Positions 16,186 through 24,869 of a DNA stretch of 64,000 nucleotides are shown here, piece after piece (positions within the stretch are counted from its first letter, which is position 1; each line of letters begins with the position of its first letter). The DNA is from Pontibacillus salicampi (GTDB lineage: Bacteria; Bacillota; Bacilli; Bacillales; BH030062). The stretch spans positions 1 through 64,000 of the forward strand of contig NZ_JBHLTP010000001.1 in assembly GCF_042434395.1 (NCBI RefSeq), written 5' to 3'. The notes below the pieces were generated by a model that saw only the letters and a program-made list of their open reading frames with translations, ran no database searches and had not been told where the DNA came from. Position numbers and translations under genes: made by a program.

Positions 16186-16338
16186 ATGGCAAGAAACAAA
16201 ACCGTTAACTTTCCAGAAAAGAAGCCTAATGGCGAGCCACAGGCAAAAGCTGAGTACGCATCAAAGCGTGCTAATGGTACCATAAACACCCGTCCTCAAG
16301 AAAGAATGCGTCATTCATCAAAACGCAATGATATCTAG
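16186..16338 (+). CDS. sspK: Small acid-soluble spore protein K
   Basis: The 50-residue forespore protein begins MARNKTVNFP and carries the SspK core YASKRANGTINTRPQERM (about 24-41). The start at 16186 has CAGGAGGG 8 nt upstream and a sigma-G promoter further up; the longer frame from 16096 lies upstream of that promoter's products and is rejected. It probably forms an operon with the YpzG-like gene 14 bp downstream. Confidence 0.93.
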   Translation: MARNKTVNFPEKKPNGEPQAKAEYASKRANGTINTRPQERMRHSSKRNDI

Positions 16339-16352
16339 GAGGTAGACGTATT

Positions 16353-16526
16353 ATGGATCAGAAAACGGAAAAACGCGTAGACAAGCCCTTTTATAAAAAT
16401 GCCTATAGCGATGTCTTTCAATCTCCTCGGGCTAACCCGAAGCATGCTGCCCATCAAGTGAATGGGGAAACCCAGCAAACCCAACGAGATATTGTCACTC
16501 AAAACCGCGTGAAATCACGCGCTTAA
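16353..16526 (+). CDS. YpzG-like small protein
   Basis: A 57-codon gene with GGAGG 9 nt upstream. The central motif QSPRANPKHAAHQVNGETQQTQ (residues 23-44) fits the YpzG family of small sporulation-associated proteins, as I recall them. It is basic and hydrophilic, with no membrane segment. It follows sspK by 14 bp and shares its terminator, so forespore expression is likely. Confidence 0.7.
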   Translation: MDQKTEKRVDKPFYKNAYSDVFQSPRANPKHAAHQVNGETQQTQRDIVTQNRVKSRA

Positions 16527-16532
16527 CAGGCA

Positions 16533-16563
16533 GGATACCACACAGTGCTGTGGTATCCTCTTT
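16533..16563 (+). terminator. Terminator of the sspK operon
   Basis: GGATACCACA (16533-16542) / TGTGGTATCC (16549-16558) followed by TCTTT. Confidence 0.85.
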
Positions 16564-16599
16564 GCATTTGGATAGTCTTGAGAGACAGTTACCTTTACT

Positions 16600-17193
16600 C
16601 TATGGAAATAAAAACTGTATCTTCCTATTTATCCCTGACAAAAGATCCTGCTGGCTGTGCTCTGCCTCAAATAAATACAGAACGAATTCGAAAGCTAAGA
16701 CACTATATAACGTTTCTGCAGCTTGATTAGACGGATAGTCACTTGATACTTCTCCTTTTTCCTTTAAAACATTCAGAAAGGAAATAAAGTCATCCACGAA
16801 GAAGAAATCCAATTCTACAAACTGCTGAAGATAAGAAGGCTTTTCTTGCGCAAGGTTAAACATAATACTAAACATTTCAAGCAGTACTCCTTTTGGAAAC
16901 TGCTCTAATCCTTCCAAGCGCTTTTCTACATAGAAGTACACCTTCTCCGCTACCGTATGAGTCGCATAATGACTAGTAATGGTATTCACCACATCAGAAT
17001 CATCAAAATTAAAGGAGGCTGCCAGCACATCTACTAGCATATCTTCTTTAGAAGGATACGTCTCTGCTATGAACGTTGTAGCTACATCCGCTTTGTTAGC
17101 AATATGTTCTATCGTTGTATTCTCCACTCCTTGGGTCATAAATAATTCTGCTGCAGCGCTGAATACTGTTTGCTTTCGCTGTTCTTCATCCAA
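16600..17193 (-). CDS. TetR family transcriptional regulator
   Basis: The 197-residue protein has an N-terminal helix-turn-helix (about 1-55): RKQTVFSAAAELFMTQGVENTTIEHIANKADVA, a canonical TetR segment. The helical ligand/dimer domain has no recognisable ligand class. TTG start at 17193 with GAGGAG 9 nt upstream; the upstream extension lacks a ribosome binding site and does not look like TetR sequence. No obvious target gene adjoins it; it lies downstream of ptsH on the same strand behind a terminator. Ligand and regulon unknown. Confidence 0.85.
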   Translation of the reverse strand: MDEEQRKQTVFSAAAELFMTQGVENTTIEHIANKADVATTFIAETYPSKEDMLVDVLAASFNFDDSDVVNTITSHYATHTVAEKVYFYVEKRLEGLEQFPKGVLLEMFSIMFNLAQEKPSYLQQFVELDFFFVDDFISFLNVLKEKGEVSSDYPSNQAAETLYSVLAFEFVLYLFEAEHSQQDLLSGINRKIQFLFP

Positions 17194-17284
17194 TACGTTC
17201 CACTCCTCGCCTCTTCCATACTTATGTATCGACGTCGCACATACACATCTAATACTTATCATATATAGAAACGTTCTTATCGTC

Positions 17285-17316
17285 AAAAAAAGGCAGCACC
17301 TACAAGAGGTACTGCC
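17285..17316 (-). terminator. Terminator of ptsH
   Basis: GGCAGTACCT / AGGTGCTGCC inverted repeat read leftward, followed by seven T. Confidence 0.85.
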
Positions 17317-17327
17317 CTTCACACGTA

Positions 17328-17594
17328 TTACTCACCTAGCTCTTGGTTTTTCACAACGTCAATGATTGCTTTAAGAGCTTCATCTTCATCGCTTCCCTCT
17401 GCTGCGAATGTAACGTCAGCTCCTGAAGGAATTCCAAGGGACATGATGCCCATGATGGATTTTAGGTTAACGGATTTACCGTTATACTCTAAAGTTATAT
17501 CAGATTTGTATTTGCCTGCTTCTTGAACAAGTACGGTAGCTGGACGAGCGTGTACACCGTCGTTTGCTGTGATTTTAACTGATTGTTGTGCCAT
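17328..17594 (-). CDS. ptsH: Phosphocarrier protein HPr
   Basis: Carries the PEP-derived phosphate of the PTS on His15 (motif GVHARPA) and is the target of HPr kinase at Ser46 (KSIMGIMSLG), giving the catabolite-repression corepressor form in Bacillus. 88 residues, the standard length. It lies 18 bp after ptsG and is followed directly by a terminator. ptsI (enzyme I), which follows ptsH in B. subtilis, is not present in the window. Confidence 0.97.
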   Translation of the reverse strand: MAQQSVKITANDGVHARPATVLVQEAGKYKSDITLEYNGKSVNLKSIMGIMSLGIPSGADVTFAAEGSDEDEALKAIIDVVKNQELGE

Positions 17595-17612
17595 GTAAAT
17601 CTCTCCTATCCA

Positions 17613-19640
17613 CTATTTAATGGTTATTATATCGGACTGACCACGGGATACAGTACCGCTTGATTGAACGTGCACTTCTTGTCCCTCCACCAGATTCGTA
17701 AATACGATTGGAGTTACAATAGAAGGTACCTTCTCTTTAACGGAGTCTATATCGACCTTCATCAGTGTTTGACCTTGCTTCACTTCATCGCCTTCTGCAA
17801 CAAACGCTTCAAACCCTTCACCCTTCAGGCTTACGGTATCAATTCCAAAGTGAATTAGAATCTCCGTGCCGTCTTCGGCAACTAGACCAAGCGCGTGCTT
17901 TGTAGGAAATACATTTAGTACTTTTCCGTTTACAGGAGATACAATTTCTCCATCGGACGGTTGGATTGCAAAGCCATCCCCCATCATTTTACCAGAGAAT
18001 ACTTCATCTGGCACGTCTGAAATAGATAATATTTCACCTTCCAGCGGGCTTACAAATTCTAGTTCATCCGCTGCTGTTTTCGCAGGGGCCTCAGAATCTG
18101 ATTCTTGGGGTGCGTCTGGTTTGCGGGGTACCTTGCCATCAATAATATCTTGAATCTGACCACGAATAGAATCAGAGGAAGGACCATAAATAGCTTGAAT
18201 GTTGTTTCCAACCTCCATTACGCCAGAAGCGCCTTGTTTCTTCAATCTTTCTTTATCCACTTTTCCTTTGTCGTCAACAGAAACTCTTAGACGAGTAATA
18301 CACGCATCTAGATACGTAATATTTTCTTGACCGCCTAGTGCTTCTAGAATTTCGTAAGGGCGATCGCCTACTTCTGCATCATCCTCAGGATCCGTTACAT
18401 CATCTTCACGACCTGGGGTAGCCAGGTTGAATTTCTGAATGGCGAAACGGAAGCCAAAGTAGTAAATAACAGAAAAACAGAGTCCTACAATAATGACCAG
18501 CCACCAAGGGGTACGATTTTGCAATACACCGAAGAGCAAGAAGTCAATTAGACCACCAGAGAATGTCATCCCGATCTTAACATCTAGGATGTGCATTACC
18601 ATGAAGGATAATCCTGCAAAAATCGTGTGTACGGCAAATAATAATGGTGCTACGAATAAGAATGAGAATTCTAAAGGCTCTGTAATCCCTGTTAGGAAGG
18701 ATGTTAATGCTGCAGAACCCATAATACCAGCAACTACCTTCTTACGTTCTGGACGAGCTGTGTGATAAATAGCTAGTGCTGCTGCCGGAAGACCGAACAT
18801 CATGAATGGAAATTTACCTGTCATAAAGGTACCTGCAGTAAATTCAACTCCATCCTTCAGCTGAGCGAAGAATATTTGCTGATCTCCACGAACAATGTTT
18901 CCAGCTTCTGTTGTATAAGAGCCAAATTCAAACCAGAATGGAGAATAGAAAATGTGGTGTAATCCAAACGGAATCAATGCTCGTTCAATAACACCAAAGA
19001 TAAATGCCGCTAATGTTCTATTCTGCTCTAGCATGAAATGAGAAAAGCCATTTAAAACGTTCTGTACAGGAGGCCATGCAACGATCATCAAGACCCCAAG
19101 AATAAGAGCACTAAATGCGGTAACGATTGGAACGAACCGTTTACCTGCAAAGAACCCAAGGTACTGCGGTAATTCTATGTTAAAGAATCGTTTATATAGT
19201 ATGGATGCGAGTATCCCGACGATAATACCTCCAAACACCCCGGTTTGTAAGGTCGGCACACCGAGGACCTCTGCATACGCCGGACTTTCTGCAGCCATTT
19301 CAGGAGTTACGGATTTCAATACTCCCATCGTTACATTCATTATGAAATATCCAATGATGGCGGCAAGACCAGCAACGCCATCCCCGTTTGATAAACCGAT
19401 GGCAACACCTACAGCGAACAATAACGCCAGGTTAGCAAATACGATGTCACCAGAACTCGCCATCACTTCTGCTATCGTCTGAATCCATTCTGCTTTAAAT
19501 GCAGGCACTCTTTCTAAGAAGGACTCTTCTTGGAAGGTCGTACCAAAAGCAAGCAGGATACCAGCTGCAGGAAGTAATGCTACGGGAAGCATTAAGGCTT
19601 TACCTACTTTTTGCAATGTACCAAAAGCTTGTTTAAACAT
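17613..19640 (-). CDS. ptsG: PTS glucose transporter EIICBA
   Basis: Imports and phosphorylates glucose. The 675-residue protein has domains in order: EIIC membrane domain (about 1-395), EIIB (about 423-505) with phosphocysteine near 447 (YLDACITRLR), and EIIA (about 525-670) with the His pair near 582 (PTKHALG) and 597 (ILIHFG). The start at 19640 has GGGAGG 8 nt upstream; a longer frame includes the leader and is rejected. Expression is controlled by the GlcT RAT/terminator at 19712-19825. The EIIC sequence and the RAT both point to glucose rather than N-acetylglucosamine. Confidence 0.94.
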   Translation of the reverse strand: MFKQAFGTLQKVGKALMLPVALLPAAGILLAFGTTFQEESFLERVPAFKAEWIQTIAEVMASSGDIVFANLALLFAVGVAIGLSNGDGVAGLAAIIGYFIMNVTMGVLKSVTPEMAAESPAYAEVLGVPTLQTGVFGGIIVGILASILYKRFFNIELPQYLGFFAGKRFVPIVTAFSALILGVLMIVAWPPVQNVLNGFSHFMLEQNRTLAAFIFGVIERALIPFGLHHIFYSPFWFEFGSYTTEAGNIVRGDQQIFFAQLKDGVEFTAGTFMTGKFPFMMFGLPAAALAIYHTARPERKKVVAGIMGSAALTSFLTGITEPLEFSFLFVAPLLFAVHTIFAGLSFMVMHILDVKIGMTFSGGLIDFLLFGVLQNRTPWWLVIIVGLCFSVIYYFGFRFAIQKFNLATPGREDDVTDPEDDAEVGDRPYEILEALGGQENITYLDACITRLRVSVDDKGKVDKERLKKQGASGVMEVGNNIQAIYGPSSDSIRGQIQDIIDGKVPRKPDAPQESDSEAPAKTAADELEFVSPLEGEILSISDVPDEVFSGKMMGDGFAIQPSDGEIVSPVNGKVLNVFPTKHALGLVAEDGTEILIHFGIDTVSLKGEGFEAFVAEGDEVKQGQTLMKVDIDSVKEKVPSIVTPIVFTNLVEGQEVHVQSSGTVSRGQSDIITIK

Positions 19641-19711
19641 AATATGTTCCTCCCTTTCATTATTCGAAGTTATTGGTGCAACCGTCTCCAAAAACCGCTT
19701 TCATTTTGACC

Positions 19712-19825
19712 AAAAAAAAGACATGAGCGAAAAAAGAATAACAAGGTACTTGTGGAAATAGATAGACTAATTCCAAGTACTTGCTTATCTTTCTTCACTC
19801 ATGCCTGATCTAGTCAGTAACACGT
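19712..19825 (-). promoter_or_regulatory. GlcT ribonucleic antiterminator (RAT) and terminator
   Basis: In the ptsG leader the leftward RNA contains GTGTTACTGA...ATCAGGCATGAGTGA (19795-19825), very close to the B. subtilis ptsG RAT. Its 3' part (GGCATGAGTG) is also the 5' arm of a long terminator whose other arm CGCTCATGTC lies at 19720-19729, followed by eight U. The two structures are mutually exclusive, so bound GlcT prevents termination. Confidence 0.9.
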
Positions 19826-19852
19826 AAAGAAATAAGTGCTAATTATTTAAAT

Positions 19853-20689
19853 TTAAGATAGTAGACGTTGTAAATGAATAGTTAGATATACGGCTTCTGC
19901 GTCATCTACTGGTTTTTGAAGTGTGCGTTGCATCACTTTAATCAACTTCCAAGCTAAATTATAGCATACCGGATATTCCAATTTCAATAGGTTGTCTAAT
20001 TTATTTCTTTCCCCAAGTGCTTCTCCTTTATGGGCTCTTTCTATCGCTCTCCTCAAGTGCTGGACGAGCCGGTGATAATCCACACTTTGCTTATCTAAAT
20101 CAATAGATAGCTGACTTTCGACTAATGAGGTTAAATGCTGGATTAATTGTGAATCCTTATTGATTTCTGCTACCTTCTTGTCTGTAATGGCGCTATGAAT
20201 ATGAATTGCAATAAATCCAACCTCTCCGTCTGGCATAGCAAATCCTAAAGTTTCGTGAATCATTGAAACAACTTCTTTAGCTACTTCATACTCTTTCGGA
20301 TAAAGAGACTGAATCTCTATTAGAAATGGATTCTTGAAATCAAGTCCATCATTTAGTCGTTTAATAGCAAACGCGATGTGGTCTGTTAGGGCTATATGAA
20401 TATGTTCATTAAGCTTATTGTTCATCCGTTCCTCTATATGATCCATCACATCATTCATGAAGCCTACAAACTCTTCATTTATTTGGGGAAGCAGCTGCTT
20501 ATATTTTTCTTGGGCGGATGCATCCTCTAACCGATACAATTTCTCTACGGAATCCAAATCCACCTCATATCCCTTCTTCTTACCAAATCCGATTCCCTTA
20601 CCAATCAGAATAACCTCTTCTTGATTTTCTTGAACCGCTACTAACACGTTGTTATTTAAAACGCGTTCGACGATAATGTGATTGCCCAT
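19853..20689 (-). CDS. glcT: Transcriptional antiterminator GlcT (BglG family)
   Basis: RNA-binding antiterminator of ptsG. Domains: N-terminal CAT RNA-binding domain (1-57, ERVLNNNVLVA and GKGIGFGKKKG), PRD1 (about 65-170) and PRD2 (about 175-278), with the conserved histidines in HIHIALTDHI, IHIHSA, LVQHLRRA and TIHLQRL. In glucose excess the protein is active; without glucose EIIGlc phosphorylates PRD1 and inactivates it. The RAT it should bind is immediately downstream. Length 278 residues; ATG with GGAGTG upstream. Confidence 0.95.
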   Translation of the reverse strand: MGNHIIVERVLNNNVLVAVQENQEEVILIGKGIGFGKKKGYEVDLDSVEKLYRLEDASAQEKYKQLLPQINEEFVGFMNDVMDHIEERMNNKLNEHIHIALTDHIAFAIKRLNDGLDFKNPFLIEIQSLYPKEYEVAKEVVSMIHETLGFAMPDGEVGFIAIHIHSAITDKKVAEINKDSQLIQHLTSLVESQLSIDLDKQSVDYHRLVQHLRRAIERAHKGEALGERNKLDNLLKLEYPVCYNLAWKLIKVMQRTLQKPVDDAEAVYLTIHLQRLLS

Positions 20690-20829
20690 CTCCTCACTCC
20701 ATTATCCAGAATATTCCCTTTACTTATTTCTTAGTGTATCTTTATTGTAATAAAACGCTTGCAAATTATAAAATATATTTATGTGTAAGCGCAAGACTAT
20801 TACATCATTTCCAATAAAAGGTGGTACCT

Positions 20830-21627
20830 ATGATAAAATTGCTCGTGTCCGATCTGGACGGTACATTACTAAATCACGAAAACAACATTCAACAGGAAGA
20901 TATCGACGCTATTCAACAAGCTACCCGCCAAGGTATTGGCTTTGCCATTGCCACTGGCCGAATGGACCATGAGATTCAGTCTGTATTAGATATTCTTCAC
21001 CAAACTGGTAATGGGCACCGCGTAAGTCAAAATGGTGCGTTTGTATATGATAAAGATGGTAAATTTATTCATGCCAATACGTTCCCTCATGAACACATCC
21101 AGGATATCTTTGCTGCTACTATCAGTGAAAAGACATTAACGAGTGTATCGACAGAAACTGATACTTATGTGCTGGAAGAGAATTGGGCTACTAGAGAAAT
21201 GCAGAAGCGCATCTTTCACACGTTACTAATCGAACCAGCATTAAAAGAACAGCTCGGCAAAAGTATACACCCATCTAAAATATCTGTACACGGAAAAACA
21301 GAAGATTTACAATCCTTACAACAGATACTGGATGAGAGATTTGCAGATCACTTGGACAGCTTTATTTCCGATCCTTCCTGTCTTGACCTTATGCCTAAAA
21401 ATATATGCAAAGGAGCAGCAGTGGAGCAGCTTATGTCCATTCTTAAAATTGAGCCGGACGAAATGGCTTGCTTTGGGGACTCTTTTAATGATGTTTCCAT
21501 GTTTGAGCTAACAAAGCACAGCTATGCTATGGCCCAAGCACCTGATCAGGTAAAAGCACGAACAGAACATGTGGTTCCAAACGTAGCAGAAGCCATTACA
21601 GACTTGCGCAGCAAAGGATTATTATAA
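20830..21627 (+). CDS. HAD-superfamily (Cof-type) phosphatase
   Basis: The 265-residue cytosolic phosphatase has HAD motif I DLDGTLLN (about 8-15), motif II around ATGR (about 41-44), motif III Lys in KNICKGAAV, and motif IV GDSFNDVSMF (about 218-227). The Cof subfamily acts on sugar phosphates, phosphorylated cofactors or nucleotides; no specificity can be read. ATG at 20830 with AGGTGG upstream. It is divergent from glcT. Confidence 0.9.
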   Translation: MIKLLVSDLDGTLLNHENNIQQEDIDAIQQATRQGIGFAIATGRMDHEIQSVLDILHQTGNGHRVSQNGAFVYDKDGKFIHANTFPHEHIQDIFAATISEKTLTSVSTETDTYVLEENWATREMQKRIFHTLLIEPALKEQLGKSIHPSKISVHGKTEDLQSLQQILDERFADHLDSFISDPSCLDLMPKNICKGAAVEQLMSILKIEPDEMACFGDSFNDVSMFELTKHSYAMAQAPDQVKARTEHVVPNVAEAITDLRSKGLL

Positions 21628-21636
21628 GGAAAAGTC

Positions 21637-21690
21637 TCTCTTAAAGACCAATGCAACTGTTGAATTGTTCCATATAAAGCTTAAAGAAAA
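21637..21690. repeat. Fragment of interspersed repeat (copy A)
   Basis: CTCTTAAAGACCAATGCAAC followed by TTGTTCCATATAAAG resembles the copy at 30963-31018 (CTGTTAAAGACCAATGCTGG ... TGTTCCAT ... TATATAAAG). It appears to be an internally deleted copy. Confidence 0.5.
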
Positions 21691-21691
21691 A

Positions 21692-21724
21692 GCAAGCAGC
21701 ATTATTAGACGCTGCTTGCCTTTT
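21692..21724. terminator. Convergent terminator
   Basis: GCAAGCAGC (21692-21700) / GCTGCTTGC (21711-21719), A-rich before and T-rich after; it serves the phosphatase gene and yfhH. Confidence 0.85.
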
Positions 21725-22072
21725 CTACCCTTTTATCTTCTTACCTAACATAGAAATAGGTAAGGCTTCGTACGCTTCGTCACCCTGTACCTCTAAGTAT
21801 TCGCCGTGTTGAATTCTTGTTCCCCAGGCAAAAATACCGTTCATGTAAGTTATTTCGAATAAAATACCAGGGTCCCCTTCTATCTCATACACTTCTCCTG
21901 CTTTGAAATCCTTCGTATTTAACATATATGATTTAGCCATTTGTATTTTACGCATATATACAGCGTATTCATTAACGATTCCCATTTGTTCTGCCTTCCG
22001 AGCCTTTTCAGTTAACTCTGCTATCATTTCTCGTAGCTCTTCTACTGTCATGTCACTATATCTTTTTTCCAC
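21725..22072 (-). CDS. yfhH: YfhH (DUF1811) protein
   Basis: The 115-residue protein has an N-terminal helical segment (EELREMIAELTEKARKAEQMGIVNEYAVYMRK) and a C-terminal beta domain (YEIEGDPGILFEITYMNGIFAWGTR), as in B. subtilis YfhH. Function unknown. The GTG at 22072 gives MEKRYSDM, aligning with the B. subtilis start and placing AAAGGAG 8 nt upstream; GTG/TTG codons further upstream overlap that SD. Confidence 0.85.
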   Translation of the reverse strand: MEKRYSDMTVEELREMIAELTEKARKAEQMGIVNEYAVYMRKIQMAKSYMLNTKDFKAGEVYEIEGDPGILFEITYMNGIFAWGTRIQHGEYLEVQGDEAYEALPISMLGKKIKG

Positions 22073-22160
22073 TGGCAACACTCCTTTGATTTACATTTTA
22101 ACAAGCTTTGTACACAATAGAAATATCGAAAACTGCAGCAGACAATAAGGAAGGGGTTCG

Positions 22161-22826
22161 ATGAACATGAAATATGCAGGAATAACAGGAGCAGGTACTG
22201 GGCTTGGTGCAGAGCTAGCCAAAACATATGCAAAGGACGGTTATTACGTCTATCTAATCGGGAGAACAGAAGATAGGCTGATGTTAGTACAAAGGGAAAT
22301 TGAAGAAAAAGGTGGAAGTGCTGAAGTAGTTATTTGCGACATTACAGAACCGATTTCTGTTAATGAAAGTATAGAGCAGTTGAAGCAGCTAGATGTATTT
22401 ATCAATAATGCAGGTATTGGGATATTCGGACCTGTTACGGAAATGGACAGTCCTGACGTGACGCAAATCCTCAATACGAATATCAAGGGCACCATTTATA
22501 TGACGCAGGCTGTAATCCCTCTTGTTGAAAAGCAAGGTGGCAGAATCCTCAACATTATCTCCACCGCTGGTTTACGAGGTAAGGTAAATGAATCTGTCTA
22601 TTGTGCGAGTAAATTTGCTCAAAGAGGGTTTACCGAAAGTCTTCAAAAGGAGTATGATGACTCGAAGGTTTCCTTTACAGCAGTCTATATGGGGGGGATG
22701 AATACACCATTCTGGGAAAACAGCGATCACGTCAGCGATCCTTCGCGTTTGAAGAACCCTTCGATAGTAGCCGAGGAAATTAAAGCACAGGATGATGGCA
22801 GAGCCGAAATTCATATTGAAAAATAA
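22161..22826 (+). CDS. Short-chain dehydrogenase/reductase
   Basis: The 221-residue NAD(P)-dependent oxidoreductase carries the SDR cofactor motif TGAGTGLG (about 9-16), NNAGIG (about 80-85), the catalytic Ser in NIISTAG and the YxxxK pair in YCASK (about 148-152). Substrate unknown. It lies between yfhH and recX on the opposite strand and is not part of the B. subtilis order as I recall it. SD GGAAGGGG. Confidence 0.88.
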   Translation: MNMKYAGITGAGTGLGAELAKTYAKDGYYVYLIGRTEDRLMLVQREIEEKGGSAEVVICDITEPISVNESIEQLKQLDVFINNAGIGIFGPVTEMDSPDVTQILNTNIKGTIYMTQAVIPLVEKQGGRILNIISTAGLRGKVNESVYCASKFAQRGFTESLQKEYDDSKVSFTAVYMGGMNTPFWENSDHVSDPSRLKNPSIVAEEIKAQDDGRAEIHIEK

Positions 22827-22829
22827 GAA

Positions 22830-22854
22830 GAAGGACGGCGATCCGCCGTCCTTC
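22830..22854 (+). terminator. Terminator of the SDR gene
   Basis: GAAGGACGGC (22830-22839) / GCCGTCCTTC (22845-22854); strong GC stem with only a weak T tract. Confidence 0.7.
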
Positions 22855-22950
22855 TCCCCTTGCCTACAAGTGATGTTTATATAGAAGGATTCTTCAATAG
22901 GTTCGAAGCTACAAAGCGATTGTCTATGAGCCTATTAAACTCTATTGCAC

Positions 22951-23769
22951 TTAATGCTCCACATACTCCTCTATAAATCGATCAATGTATTCAAATGGGA
23001 AACCTTTTCGATAAAGAGCCCCTTTTACCTTATGCCGTAGTTCGTATCCTTCTGCTTTAGAGGCATACTTCCGTAATGCCTTCTCTCCTTGAACAACCAC
23101 TGCTTCCCACTCTGCATCTTCATCTTTTTCATCTGCTATACTCGAAATGGCCTCTTGTATAGCATCATTCGTGTACCCTTTCTGCATAAGCGTCTGCTTC
23201 ATTTTTTGTATTTGTTCTTTAAAGGACTTCTTGCCATCCTGCTTTAGCCTTTTTTGAACAAATTTCGTCGTTTTTTCTATTTGATCCTCGAATGTATAAT
23301 GCTCGAGAGCATCAAGAATCCCATTTTCCGTTATTCCTTTTTCATACAGCTCTTTCTTAACAAGCATTGGTCCTTTACTAGAGGTTAATACTCTTGTTCG
23401 CACAAGGGCTTTAGCAAACTCCTCATCGTTCAAATATCCTTCTTCCTTAAGACGTCCCACAACATATTCTATCTTCTCTTCATCTACTTCCTTGTCCGAT
23501 AAATAGGTACGCATTTCCTTGTCTGAACGCATACGGTAGCTTAAATAGTTCACTGCAAGGGAATACGCTTTATGAAAGTCGTCTTTCTCTACAAGCGTCT
23601 TAATCGTTTCTTCGTCTAATTCCATACCCTTATGGAGCATATATTGAATGAGAAGCTCTTCGTCTACGCTAAAAGCATATGCTTCCCCATCGCCGCGATC
23701 AAGGAAAACATTGTATCTATTCTTGTTCCGTTTTTGGGTTGTAATACGGGTTAATTTAGCCACGTCCAT
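22951..23769 (-). CDS. recX: Recombination regulator RecX
   Basis: The 272-residue RecA modulator has the long form typical of Bacillus. Repeated three-helix RecX modules are visible: SLAVNYLSYRMRSDKEMRTYL (about 70-90), RLKEEGYLNDEEFAKALVRTR (about 106-126), and later KGYTNDAIQEAIS and KGFPFEYIDRFI. ATG at 23769 with AGGTG 6 nt upstream; a GTG two codons later is an alternative. Syntenic with B. subtilis recX (yfhG) beside yfhF. Confidence 0.93.
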   Translation of the reverse strand: MDVAKLTRITTQKRNKNRYNVFLDRGDGEAYAFSVDEELLIQYMLHKGMELDEETIKTLVEKDDFHKAYSLAVNYLSYRMRSDKEMRTYLSDKEVDEEKIEYVVGRLKEEGYLNDEEFAKALVRTRVLTSSKGPMLVKKELYEKGITENGILDALEHYTFEDQIEKTTKFVQKRLKQDGKKSFKEQIQKMKQTLMQKGYTNDAIQEAISSIADEKDEDAEWEAVVVQGEKALRKYASKAEGYELRHKVKGALYRKGFPFEYIDRFIEEYVEH

Positions 23770-23884
23770 TCACCTCACCTTCTATTGTAGCATGGAAAAA
23801 ATAGAAACGGTTAACGATAGAATATCGCTTTTTAGGACGAACTAATATAAACTAAAATTACCATATCATGTAGGAGGTTTTCCG

Positions 23885-24790
23885 ATGAGGATTGCCATTA
23901 CGGGTGGCACAGGTTTTGTCGGAACGCGCTTAACGAGACAGCTCGTTTCCGAGGGAAATGAAGTCTATGTGTTAACAAGAAATCCAGATAAGCACTATAA
24001 TACAGACAAAGTAACGTATGTTGGATGGCTCAAGGAAGAATTTAAGCCCTCTTTGCAGCTGCCAGCACTTGATGCTATCGTCAATCTCGCTGGAGAAAAC
24101 TTAAACAGTGGTCGGTGGACCTCTGAAAAGAAAGCTCAGATCCTCAACAGCAGGGTCGAGGCGACCGAATCCGTTCTTGACCTTATTAAAGAGATGGAGC
24201 ATACACCAGATGTTTTAGTCAATGCATCAGCTGTTGGCTATTACGGAACGTCTAGAACAGAGTCCTTTACGGAAAAGACTACAACACCTGGAGACGATTT
24301 TCTTGCCGAGGTCGTAAGGAAATGGGAATCTACCGCTGAGAAAGCCACGGAATATGGTGTTAGGACCGTGTACTTACGCTTTGGAGTTATCCTCGGTGAA
24401 GAGGGTGCCCTGCCGAAAATGGTCATTCCATATAAAATGATGGCTGGAGGCCCTGTTGGAAATGGGGAGCAATGGATGTCTTGGATTCATGTGGAGGACA
24501 TTATTGGTCTTATTGACTTCTCCCTCAAAAACAAAGAAGCCAGCGGCCCACTCAATGCCACTGCTCCTAACCCAAAACGTAATAAGGATCTTGGAAAAAC
24601 CATTGCCAAAGTGTTAGATAAGCCTCACTGGCTGCCCGCTCCTTCTCCTGCTCTTAAGATTGTCCTCGGGGAGATGAGTATGCTGCTGTTACAAGGACAA
24701 TATGTATATCCACAAAAACCACTAGATTTGGGATATCGCTTTCACTACCCTGAACTAGAACCAGCTTTGCGTAATATTTTACTAAAATAA
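23885..24790 (+). CDS. yfhF: YfhF, TIGR01777-type NAD(P)-binding epimerase-like protein
   Basis: The 301-residue extended SDR begins with the Rossmann motif MRIAITGGTGFVGTRL. NLAGENL and NSRVEATESV are typical of the TIGR01777 family (which includes cell-division-associated SulA-like epimerases), and YYG (about 118-120) replaces the usual catalytic tyrosine region. The C-terminal DUF1731 region includes APSPALKIVLGEMS. Function uncharacterised. GGAGG is upstream. Divergent from recX, as in B. subtilis. Confidence 0.9.
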   Translation: MRIAITGGTGFVGTRLTRQLVSEGNEVYVLTRNPDKHYNTDKVTYVGWLKEEFKPSLQLPALDAIVNLAGENLNSGRWTSEKKAQILNSRVEATESVLDLIKEMEHTPDVLVNASAVGYYGTSRTESFTEKTTTPGDDFLAEVVRKWESTAEKATEYGVRTVYLRFGVILGEEGALPKMVIPYKMMAGGPVGNGEQWMSWIHVEDIIGLIDFSLKNKEASGPLNATAPNPKRNKDLGKTIAKVLDKPHWLPAPSPALKIVLGEMSMLLLQGQYVYPQKPLDLGYRFHYPELEPALRNILLK

Positions 24791-24818
24791 ATATCCCAAC
24801 ATAAATAAGAACAACAAG

Positions 24819-24846
24819 GCCAGGAAGGGTATCTTTCTGGCTTTTT
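24819..24846 (+). terminator. Terminator of yfhF
   Basis: GCCAG.AAG / CTT.CTGGC stem (24819-24842) followed by TTTTT. Confidence 0.75.
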
Positions 24847-24869
24847 ATAGAAAGGACCTATTTACCATT

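Noticed and set aside
18490..19482. Frames antisense to ptsG
   Set aside because: They are shadows of the EIIC domain coding sequence without ribosome binding sites.
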